A stretch of 16,848 nucleotides of DNA from Byssothecium circinans (Eukaryota; Ascomycota; Dothideomycetes; Pleosporales; Massarinaceae): positions 638,482 to 655,329 of the forward strand of contig ML976986.1 in the NCBI GenBank assembly GCA_010015675.1. The letters run 5' to 3'. How positions within the stretch are numbered: the first letter of the stretch is position 1; every line of letters starts with the position of its first letter. The notes under the pieces are model-generated. The model ran no database searches and had not been told where the DNA came from. It was given only the letters and a program-made list of their open reading frames with translations. Of this stretch, positions 8,785 to 16,848 are shown one piece after another. The translations under genes and the position numbers were made by a program.

Positions 8785-10451
8785 ATGTCAACAATGACCC
8801 TTTCCGTACCATATGCCGCTGCGCTGGGCGTATGCGTCTTTCTCTACTTCGTTTTATACCCGGTTGTCGTTTATTTTCGCGATGAAAACGGTGAGCATCA
8901 TCACGCGTAGCTGTTGCACGTACGCTAACAAAGCCAGGCCTTCGACGATATCCGAACATGCACCCATTGTCAGGCATATCATCAATCCCATTCATGGTCC
9001 TGGCCCACAGTGGCGCACGGTCCGCATACATGGCGAAGCTGCATCAGAAGCATCGAGTCATCCGAGTCGGGCCAAACTCTCTTTCGTATGGCGATGTGCG
9101 GGCGATCAAGGACATCTATGGCCATAATACGCCATGCACAAAAGATGGAGCATACGTGATCACTTCGGGCTCGCACTACCACCTTGCCGACGTCGTTGAC
9201 AAGCACGACCATGCCCGGAAGAGGAAGCTTTTAAGCTCAGCGTATGCCATCAAGAACCTCGAGGGGTGGGAGCATAAGGTCGCCGACAAGACAGTGAAGC
9301 TGAACAAGCATCTCGACCAGTGCTGCACTGCGCCTCTCGTTCCGGGCGAGACTCCAAAGTCTGAGGATATAAATGTCGACTATCGGAAATGGACCAATTT
9401 CTTCACACTCGATGCCATTGCCGACATTGGCCTTTCAGATAAACTAGGCTTCTTAGATCGTGGACACGACAGGGTAACGGGTCGGAGGCTCGATGGCTCG
9501 ACGTATGAGTGTGACTTCCGGGATTGCTTGTATCAGACGGCACGAAAACAGTCGCTTCTCATCTGGCCATACGAATGGTACTCAATCATCAACAAGATCT
9601 CCAACATAATACCATTTTATGCCCGCATGGGCAGATTTGCCAATGATTGGGAAGGCGTTCCGGTAGAGCTCGCACACAAGCGCCTGCAACGATATCGCGC
9701 TGGAGAGAAGTTGGACGATTTCTTTCAGGCCCTGATGGAGGATAAGAACAGCTCGCCAAACAACCTTGAGTGGGGTGAAATCGTCGCCGAGGTCAGCATA
9801 ATGATGAATGCCGGCTCAGCAACGACTGCTATTGCGATGACCAACGTCCTGTACCAGCTGTTGAAGAACCCAGACGTGATGAAGAAGGTGGTAGAAGAAA
9901 TCGACAACGCGCTTGACGATGATGATAATGATGATGGAGGAGAAGAAGAAGAAGAAGCAAACAATGGAGTCATCGCGTACGACAAGGTCAAGCACCTGCC
10001 ATATCTTCGCGCCTGTCTCGATGAATCACTCCGCCTCTTCCCTCCCACACCCCATGGCCTCCCGCGCGAAACACCACCAGATGGTACCAATATTCTCGGA
10101 GACTACATTCCTGGCGGAGTGACTGTTGCGATGTCCGCATTTGTCGCACACAGAAATGAATCGATCTTCCCACAAGCTGACAAGTACATTCCCGAGCGCT
10201 GGTTGGGTGAGGAGGGCAAGGCGCTGCAACCCTATTTCCTGGCATTTTCGGCAGGCGCACGGGGGTGCATTGGACGCAACATCTCGTACCTGGAGCAGAC
10301 GGTCGTGCTAGCGAGTGTACTGAGGAGATATGAATTTGCACTGAGCAGTCCGGACTGGGAGATTGAGCGGCTGGAGACCATGAATTGGCTACTGGGAGAG
10401 ATGCCGGTCAAGGTGTGGCGGCGGGAGAGGCATTCAGCGCACAGCGGCTAG
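8785..10451 (+). CDS. Cytochrome P450 monooxygenase (2 exons, 539 aa)
   Basis: This is a microsomal haem-thiolate monooxygenase. Exon 1 (8785-8890) encodes a membrane anchor (about residues 8-30) ending YFRDEN; a 47-nt intron (8891-8937, GTGAGC..GCTAAC..CAG) joins it to exon 2 (8938-10451), giving the family-typical junction DENGLRRYPN. Motifs: I-helix NAGSATT (326-332), ExxR as ESLR (397-400), PERW (454-457), and haem loop FSAGARGCIG with the ligand Cys at 479. The I-helix position that is normally Asp/Glu (AGxDTT) is Ala330 here (GCA at 9819-9821). A low-complexity acidic insert, DDDDNDD..EEEEE (about 361-375), precedes the K-helix. The sequence resembles proteins annotated as benzoate 4-monooxygenase-like (CYP53-type) P450s, but the substrate cannot be told. 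Length and frame are intact. The adjacent reductase is the likely electron donor. Confidence 0.92.
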
Positions 10452-10675
10452 GCCGGCCTTGTATCGAATTACCAGTGTTTTCTCCACACTTTTGATAGAC
10501 TTGACAGCGTTGTAATCTCATCCCTAAACCAAAGCAGAGTCGGCACAAGACCATCATCAGAGGCATACTAATCCTACCTCATCAGGCACTAACTCTTTAG
10601 CGGCCCAAACTCTTACCACTCATCTTGCTTCTTCAATGTTCCCCCTCTAGCCAATACACATGTACACTGGCGGGC

Positions 10676-12617
10676 ATGTCACATTCAACGTCGCAAGAAC
10701 AACGACAGCAGCCAGTCACGTCTGCGCCGGCATCGGTGTCGATATCGGAGCCGCCGTCCTGCGCGCTCAAAGAACGGCTGCAATGCCCGCAGGTACTGCT
10801 TTACTATTTGATGTCACGTGAAACACGACTCACTGGAGACCAGATGGCGAAAAGTGCGTTGCAACGAACGGAGACCGAGATGCGCCCACTGTGAGCGGCT
10901 GAACCTCGACTGCACGTGGAACCGCCCGGCAGCAGCGCGAAGCAACACTACCCAGTCGTCCAATTCGGCGATAGATACGAGTCCGCAGGCCGCCAGTCAT
11001 CACCCGCCCTTTTAATCCTAACATACTGCCTCTTAATGGCTTTGCTGTGGGCAGCAACGCTTTTTTCGACTTCTCAGGTCCTCTAGGCATTGGGACATGG
11101 CATGAAGCCATGCTTTTGAGTCCTAACTCATGGCCCCTAGACCCTTCTCTTACCGGAGCTGGTCCTCAGATGGAAACAATCCCACAGCCTGTTGACCAAG
11201 TACCCCTTGGTCATCAATCTTCAGATCCCTTTGCCGAAAGTGGGAGCATTCAATCAATCCCCGATCTGGGACCGCACCAGCCGGAGCCTACATCAACATC
11301 CCCTTTTTCCGCTGAGAATGCGCCAAATGGAACAGTCGACGAAGACTTCTTACTCAACACCTTCCTACAAATGCTAATGCCACCCATCCTCACGCCGGTG
11401 GAAGTGGGTCCCAAGTTTGCGTCAACAAGAGCCTTCTTTGGTTCCATGGCTACGGAATCGCTGGTTGTTAGAAGTGCCATCATGGCTTTCGCTGCTATGC
11501 AGATGCAGCGGAGCGGTTTGGGTGGCGATGTGATGAAGACAGATTGGAGGCCGCTGTACGACAGAGCTGCGTGGCATTTGTTAAGCGCATTAGCAAAGAA
11601 GCGGAAGGAAGAGGACACTGATGGCCTGAAAATTGCCCTAAAGTACATCCTCGCATCACTCTTCCTCCTTACTTACACCAACGTAAGTCACCCGTTGTGC
11701 TTGGATGGTTCATATTCGTGAATACGCTGCTTTGCTCCTGATCGATCTTTGTTAAATGCAAGCCAATTCTAACGCTTTCGAAGTTGCTCACGGAGACGCT
11801 TCCAAGAGACCTACGAGAAACCTACAACCTAATTCAGAATGCCGACAAGACTTTGTTCTCTGTGCTAGAAAGACGGCTGATCTCCTAGCTGCGGCTCTTG
11901 GACGCACGCGCCATGTCGGCTGCCGGCGGTGAAGGACTCTTCCTCGCCGGCACTGATGAAACACTGGAAACTCTGTTCGATGTTTTATACCATCCTGGCA
12001 TCGTTTTCTACCAGAAAGTACAAAGTTTCGTTGGTCGCATAACGCGCATCGACCCGTGGCATCGCAGCCAAGGTACTGTGCAAGGCGAAACTGAGGTCAT
12101 AGTGATAGCTGCACAGATTTCGAAAGACTTACATGCGCTTTATGGACAACGTCCGGCTTTGATAGATTATGCCGTTACTGGCAACCTCACAGACAAACAT
12201 CTAGCAAAAGATCTCGCAGCAGCGATTACTAGAAGCTTTCGTACCTACTTGGCTAACTATTATGCATCTTTTCTTTATCTACATTGTGTCGCATACGTTC
12301 AATACCCAAAAACGAAAGATGTGACGACAGCCATTGGCAAAATCAGGCGGCTCTCGCACTTGATGGCACAGATAGACGAGTCACTACCAGTCAACTTACT
12401 ATGGCCACTACTTATATGGGGTGCAGAAGAAGACAACACAGACGAACGAAGGTGGATCGTGAAGGCAATTCGCGGTCTGGAAAGTATTGCGACAAATGCG
12501 AAACCCACAGTGGATCTCCTTGAGGAGGTTCAAAGACGACAGGATGAGGGAAAGAGGGTTGATGTGCGTAGCGTGAGTCAGGAATACTTTGCTAGTAACC
12601 ACTTTGCTATCGTATGA
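10676..12617 (+). pseudogene. Broken Zn2Cys6 transcription factor
   Basis: The remains encode a fungal binuclear-zinc regulator with a Fungal_trans_2-like middle and C-terminal region (for example LLWPLLIWGAEE and ERRWIVKAIRGLE). Introns are placed at 10793-10843 (GTACTG..CAG) and 11683-11783 (GTAAGT..CTAAC..AAG). Defects read 5' to 3': the Met frame (from 10676, Ser/Gln/Pro-rich) is out of phase with the zinc-cluster frame (ARSKNGCNARRW..), consistent with a 1-nt insertion near 10759; the second cluster Cys is Arg (CGC for TGC), leaving C-x2-R-x6-C-x6-C-x2-C-x6-C; a T-run at 11010-11013 shifts frame into TAA just before the continuing NPNILPLNG frame; and TGG is TAG at 11886-11888 (ISxLRLLDARAM). 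The last is a CpA to TpA change on the other strand, as in RIP. A functional product is unlikely. An alternative is an unrecognised intron around 10955-11052, which would remove only the T-run defect. Confidence 0.8.
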
Positions 12618-12657
12618 TCGAGAAGTATGGCCTGTCTATCAACTCGAAAATCAACAC

Positions 12658-13770
12658 CTACAAGCTCGCCCGGTTGATGCGCCTGCCAGATTCGTCGAAT
12701 CGAAGCTGCTTCCCGCTGACAAGCGCCTCTTGCAGTCTGGACGGCCTTGACTGCATTTTGGAGCTCCAAGGGCACCGGCGTGTTGCCCAAGGCCCCAAGC
12801 AAGCCGCCGTGAAATCGTTCGCTTCCTTGACGAAGCCTGGTTCGAATCTACCCAGAGATCGCTCGGGACTTCTCGGGTGATTCCAGCGGAAGAGTAATAA
12901 TTGACCAGGTTCTTTTGAGGGTTTAAGTTGACACTAAGCTTGCCCTCCGTCCCAATCACTTCAGTCACATCCTCCTGACCGTGGGTCATCATTCGTGAGG
13001 CGTAGTAATGCGCGATTCTGCCGTCCCAAAACTCGACAACTCCAACCGCATTGTCATAGTCCTTGTGCTGCTTGAGACCCGGAAGAATTGCGACGACGCC
13101 GTTTGCGGAGATGGATTTAGGTACGATGTTGGAACCGAAGAACCAGAGTGTTAAGTCAATGTCGTGGACATGTCAACGAAGACACCGCCGGACCAAGCAG
13201 CGTACTGGACAAAGAAGTCTAGACGGTCAGCATCAGTCTAGTAAGGCATGGGTGCATGTCTTGTGCTCACCAGGGTCAGGATGTTGCCTGTCGCAGGTCT
13301 GTGATCTCAGTACCGTTGGTCTACCAATGGCTCCCTGTTCAATCTTCCGCGCAACGTCCTGGTAGCTATCGTCGAAGCGTCTCGAGAAACCGCACATGAC
13401 CTTCAGGTGCGGCTTCTTCGCTGCTGCATCGACAACATCCTGGCAGATCTTAACCCTGGTTGAAAGTGGCTTCTCACAGGACATGCAAGTCCTTCTCCAG
13501 GGCCTGAAGGGTCTCCTCAGCGTGCACCGAGGTCGCAGTACCAATCACGACGGCTTCCAGTCCTTGGTGCTCAAGCATCTTCGTATAGTCGTCATACAAG
13601 GTCACGCCATACGGCTCAAGGTGCTGTTTGCCCCATTGGAGCTCCTGCTGGTCTGGGGAGAAAGCGGTGACTAGTTCGGCGCGGGGAGTCTTGTTCAGAA
13701 CGTTCAGCGCGTGTCGAGCGCCCATGCGACCGAAGCCTGCGACGGCGATTTGTAGTCTGTGAGGAGCCAT
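12658..13770 (-). pseudogene. Broken Gfo/Idh/MocA oxidoreductase (inositol 2-dehydrogenase-like)
   Basis: The remains encode an NAD(P)-dependent dehydrogenase of the Gfo/Idh/MocA family. From ATG 13770 the Rossmann motif AVAGFGRMGARH is present, then HVL, CEKPLS (the catalytic EKP), CGFSRRFD, GAIGRP, and after a clean 52-nt intron (13270-13219, GTGAGC..CTGAC..TAG) DFFVQYAAWSGGVFVD. The C-terminus RFDESGRRINRASL ends at 12658. Five breaks are visible by frame-jumping: near 13476 (TG lost from CTGTGTGAG, giving TGA), near 13168 (bases lost inside the catalytic DMSxHDID motif), near 12850 (one G lost at W-G-RFEPGF), near 12796 (one G lost in a G-run) and near 12730 (one extra A). Several are homopolymer indels, so sequencing error should be considered, but the other changes and the intact neighbours favour real decay. 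The gene ends 40 bp from the broken regulator, convergently. Confidence 0.82.
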
Positions 13771-14451
13771 AGTAGAACAAGGGGGAAAATTGTCGTGGAA
13801 TTTGAGTGTGAAATTCAACACGCAGGAAAGAATGAAAAGGTTTTCGTAGTGTTCTGTCCATCTTCGCTGCACAGTTTCATTGGCGAACAAAACCCATCTT
13901 GGGCGCGCGCACGGAAGGTCGCGCTAAACGCAGCAGCATTTTCCGCCGACCTTGGCAACGCTTTTCAGAAAGTCTCAAAGTGTCGGTCGCGGTGTCTTTA
14001 TGCGGAATGAGTTATTAGAGCTTGAGGTTGTGGAAATGCTTCTTGAAAAAGAACATCCAAGACCTCCTGCGCCCTTCAGAACCTCCCCGGTGTTTATGGC
14101 TCTCGCGACGAGCACACTTTGCCAAGCCATTGGAACTTCGGTCTAACGTGCGGCCATCGCTATCTCCCAGATACTTCGAGTAATGCGGGGCGACCTACCA
14201 CGTCCATCGGCGTTTCCAAATGCCTCTAACCGATCAACCAATACCCGATGCCGTCGGAAGCGCGCCATGCTTGTCCTCTTCGGAACCCAGGAAAATGTCT
14301 GAGCCGATGTGCGGGGTAAGCATCCAGCCTTGTCACTCTGGGGAGTCATCCAAAACGGTGCGGTTTCCCGTTGTTTGGAAGTGGCAATCTCGATATCCTC
14401 ATGCCATCAACACCGGAATTGAAGCTGCAAGAGTCGTAACGGGAAGTGACA
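13771..14451. promoter_or_regulatory. Divergent intergenic region between oxidoreductase remnant and regulator
   Basis: About 680 bp separate the oxidoreductase start (minus strand) from the start of the intact Zn2Cys6 regulator (plus strand), so both promoters should be here. One plus-strand open frame starting at 14220 crosses the first regulator exons in a different phase and has no family resemblance, so it is treated as chance. No TATA box, convincing CGG dyad or repeat was recognised. Confidence 0.45.
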
Positions 14452-16615
14452 ATGCGGCAAAGAAGTGGATGGTTCGTGTCCCCGGCCTTCAGGCCTACCA
14501 TGTCCTCATGCTGAAAATCTTGTTTATAGTAAGGCTTGTCGTGAACGCCATATCAAATGTCTGCATTATTTGTCGCATCTGGTACCCCTCGTGCTAAGCC
14601 ACTTTGACAGGTGTTAAATTGCGCGAATCCGACAAGTGCAAATACTGCACAGAACGCCAGAAGCCCTGCGTCAGGGGTAATGCATTCCGCTTCCGCCCTG
14701 TCAAGGCGGTCAAGTTCAATGCAGGAGAGGATATTGGCTCAGCCGAGCAGAGTCTGGAGTTTCGGATAGGGCAAAAATGGGTTGAGATACCTCACTCGTG
14801 TATGTTGTAAGCTCCCTCCATGTTAAGGAAGCAGTTGGCTAACAAGAATCGACATACAGTGCGCTTTGTGGCGCCAAACACCGATGGAGACCAGGAAGAG
14901 CCAGACGTCGATGCAGATGAAGAGGTGAACGTTAGTGTCGAGCCGACGAACACGTCTGAAGAGTCTGGCGAGAGTTCCAGAACCCAACAGCGACACCCAT
15001 ATCATCAGGGTGTCGATACAAACGATGACTCGCTGCTGACAGACTACAACAACTCAGCATATGAAAGTGCATCATTGCCGACCCATGACAGCACTTCTGA
15101 TCTACCTTCCATTCACGACGTTTTGAGTAGTCACATCTCGCCTACGCACACAGCGCAGCGAAGCGACTATGACACTGCATGTCAGCTTCGGCGGACGGTT
15201 TCGGCGTCAGAGGTGCTTCCAGCAGAGAGCATAGCAGGCTGGCACGACAGTCCAACGTCGAATCCACAATCGACTCCACACGTTAGCAAGAAGTCGCCCT
15301 TGGAGTCCATCCACAATATTTCACCCTTTGCCAACTCTAGTTTCAGCCCTACTTCTTCGCTTACTCTCCGCTGGCCCGTTTCCAATGCTTATGAGGCGTC
15401 CCTTCTTCATCACTACATTGTCTTCTGTACCAACTGGATCGATGTATGCGACTCGCGTCGGCATTTTGAAAAAGAAGTTCCGAAGCGCGCAGCCCAGTTC
15501 CCAGTAATCCTCAATGGCATCCTTGGGTTAGCTGCCCGCCATCTATGGCTGATGGGGAAAATGCCAGAGGACCTCTCTCAACCATATGTCGATCAGTGTT
15601 TACAAGCCCTTATAGTAGCACTCGAAGATCCTCTAGCACATTGGGATGAAAACTTCCTTGTTGCCGTCATTCTGCTCAGATTGCACGAAGAAATGGGGGA
15701 CGCCGATGAGCAGTGTCATCACTTTGGTAAGCTTCCCTTTGGTAGTAGTCACTGCAGTTCACGAAATATTTGTGGAGAGTGTTTGCGTATCGCACAAGGC
15801 GGTTAGGTACCTTAAGCACATGGCTCCATGCGGCTTACTCGTGTTAGAAGACTGACCATTCACTAGGCACTGCCCGCATCCTCAATAGCATATCTTCCTT
15901 TGCTGCTGACGGCGGCCTTCGCGAGTCTGCCTCCTGGGTCTCCCTCCGCCAACACATCTACGTGTCCCTTACAACCCAACAACCACTCAACCTCAGCCTC
16001 GAGAACTATCGCCACTCCTCCGTCTTTCGCGAATTCGACGATGAAGCGTGGGCGAATCGTATCATCTTCCTCTTCGCCACCATCCTGCAAGCCGTTTTCG
16101 ACGACGACCACATGGAAGCTAACAACTTGAGCAAAGAGAACTGGAAGGAGTTGGACAGCGAGGTTGACGAGTGGGAAAGCACCAAACCCTGGACATTTTG
16201 TGCGCTTTACATCGAGCCCGGCGCTGGCGAAAGGTTTACTGGCACATGGCCATCCTTGCCCTGTGCCCAGGGCATTGTAGCCGTTGGTTTGCAATACTAC
16301 CACTTGTGCAAGATCTTATTAACCATTTACTCTCCCAATGCATCGCTCGTCGGACTTGCCGGTGTTCGCGCGCGAAAAGCCACAGATGCTGCGATCCGCA
16401 AGCACATTCGTATTACGATTGGTTATGGTGTGAGTAACAGCCATTGTGGCAATGCCATGTTCCAAGGAAGTCACATACTTAGCGCATGCGGGGCGTATGT
16501 AGTGGATGAGAAGGAGCAAGAAGCTTGTGTAGAGTATCTCACAGGTCTGCAAAGACTGATTGGGTGGAGAACAGACAAGGTAATAAAGGATTTAAGAGAA
16601 CAGTGGTCTACATAA
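14452..16615 (+). CDS. Zn2Cys6 transcription factor, intact (5 exons, 617 aa)
   Basis: This is a nuclear DNA-binding regulator. Exons are 14452-14471, 14530-14558, 14611-14799, 14860-15726 and 15867-16615. The first two exons, of 20 and 29 nt, encode the start of the zinc cluster: MRQRSGCKACRERHIKC, continued in exon 3 by VKLRESDKCKYC and TERQKPC. Splicing gives six Cys (7, 10, 17, 26, 29, 36) with spacing C-x2-C-x6-C-x8-C-x2-C-x6-C, fully canonical. Introns have GT..AG ends and plausible branch sites (GCTGAAA, GCTAAG, GCTAAC, CTGACC); donors GTTCGT and GTCTGC of the first two are non-standard. RFVAPNTDGD follows, then an acidic and Ser/Thr-rich linker, then a Fungal_trans_2-like region from about 265 (LLHHYIVFCTNWIDVCDSRRHF, AARHLWLMG) to the C-terminus. 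The frame is uninterrupted. Its stop lies one base before a transposon end. Targets are unknown; the P450/CPR pair is an attractive guess. Confidence 0.87.
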
Positions 16616-16616
16616 C

Positions 16617-16848
16617 TATATCTGTATTTAAAATTTCAGCTTAATAGCTTACGTATTTAAATAGTTATTACCGATACAAGAACTTGAAAATGCTAAGCTA
16701 GCCGACCGGGTTCCTGCTCACCCGGGGTTCTTGGTCACCTCTCGAAATCAGCCACCCCTCTCAACGCTCGTGATTTCTCAACACTCAGCTACCCAAAATG
16801 GAAAATCGCGAAGCAGCAATACAAGCAGCTATCTCTGATCTTATTTCT
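16617..16848 (+). mobile_element. Left end of a pogo/Fot1-like DNA transposon, cut by window end
   Basis: From 16617 the sequence matches (48 of 54, reverse complement) the TIR end at 1703-1756; the AT-rich tip is followed by GC-balanced sequence (16671-16797) and a transposase start. The tip begins at a TA, as expected for Tc1/mariner-superfamily insertion. Unlike the left-hand elements, the interior is not RIP-depleted of CpA/TpG, so this copy looks younger or has escaped mutation. The right end and target duplication lie outside the window. Confidence 0.7.
16798..16848 (+). CDS. Transposase N-terminus (partial), pogo/Fot1 type
   Basis: The frame opens at ATG 16798 and runs off the window after 17 codons: MENREAAIQAAISDLIS. 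This matches the usual beginning of fungal Tc1/mariner transposases of the pogo/Fot1 group, which start with a helical stretch of this kind leading into a psq-type helix-turn-helix and CENP-B domain, followed by a DDE catalytic domain. Only the first residues are visible, so whether the gene is intact cannot be judged. The position, about 180 bp inside the TIR tip, fits. Confidence 0.65.
   Translation, partial: MENREAAIQAAISDLIS

Noticed and set aside
8958..10451. P450 starting at the Met at 8958
   Set aside because: It would lack the membrane anchor; exon 1 (8785-8890) plus a consensus 47-nt intron restores the anchor and the conserved GLRRYPN junction.
11047..11721. Independent gene starting at 11047
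   Set aside because: It opens with GTG and is the continuation of the broken Zn2Cys6 gene after the T-run frameshift, ending at a canonical GTAAGT donor.
14220..14597. 125-codon plus-strand open frame
   Set aside because: It has a CIICR stretch that looks like part of a zinc cluster, but its frame does not join the downstream cluster by any GT-AG intron, while the neighbouring frame gives a perfect six-Cys cluster.
1703..16670. A single giant cargo-carrying transposon (for example a Starship) with these inverted repeats as ends
   Set aside because: Each repeat belongs to its own smaller element pointing away from the island, extra degraded copies occur near 2665-2790, and no tyrosine-recombinase captain gene is present in the block.

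Overview
This is nuclear DNA of a filamentous ascomycete (Pezizomycotina; a dothideomycete-like genome is a guess). The evidence is short introns (about 47-140 nt) with fungal GT..CTRAY..AG signals, Zn2Cys6 regulators, a class II P450/CPR pair, and flanks that are extremely rich in A, T and TpA with very few CpA/TpG, the pattern left by repeat-induced point mutation (RIP).

Layout. Positions 1-3232 are a nest of decayed transposons. It holds a TIR element (window start to about 1756) carrying a 43-bp palindromic minisatellite, a second decayed element with MITE-like ends at about 1945 and 2548, a solo LTR (2206-2373) with a perfect 5-bp target duplication, and the left end of a further TIR copy (about 2731-2853). 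Positions 3362-16615 have ordinary base composition and hold six genes: an MFS inositol/sugar transporter (-, 3 exons), an NADPH-cytochrome P450 reductase (-, 1 exon), a divergently transcribed cytochrome P450 (+, 2 exons), a broken Zn2Cys6 regulator (+), a broken Gfo/Idh/MocA (inositol 2-dehydrogenase-like) oxidoreductase (-), and an intact five-exon Zn2Cys6 regulator (+) that opens with two very short exons. From 16617 a second transposon begins; its outer 54 bp match the right TIR of the first element, and a pogo/Fot1-like transposase start lies at the window edge.

How it fits together. The reductase and P450 start codons are 498 bp apart on opposite strands, which suggests a dedicated redox pair with a shared promoter. 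The transporter and dehydrogenase suggest uptake and oxidation of a polyol such as myo-inositol, but the dehydrogenase has about five frameshifts. One local regulator is also dead (a frameshift ahead of its zinc cluster, one cluster Cys replaced, a second frameshift, a RIP-type TGG to TAG stop), while the other reads intact once its introns are placed. The block therefore looks like a small accessory gene island, bounded by transposons and partly decayed. Exon joins were inferred by eye from splice signals, reading frame and family motifs; no alignment was run.
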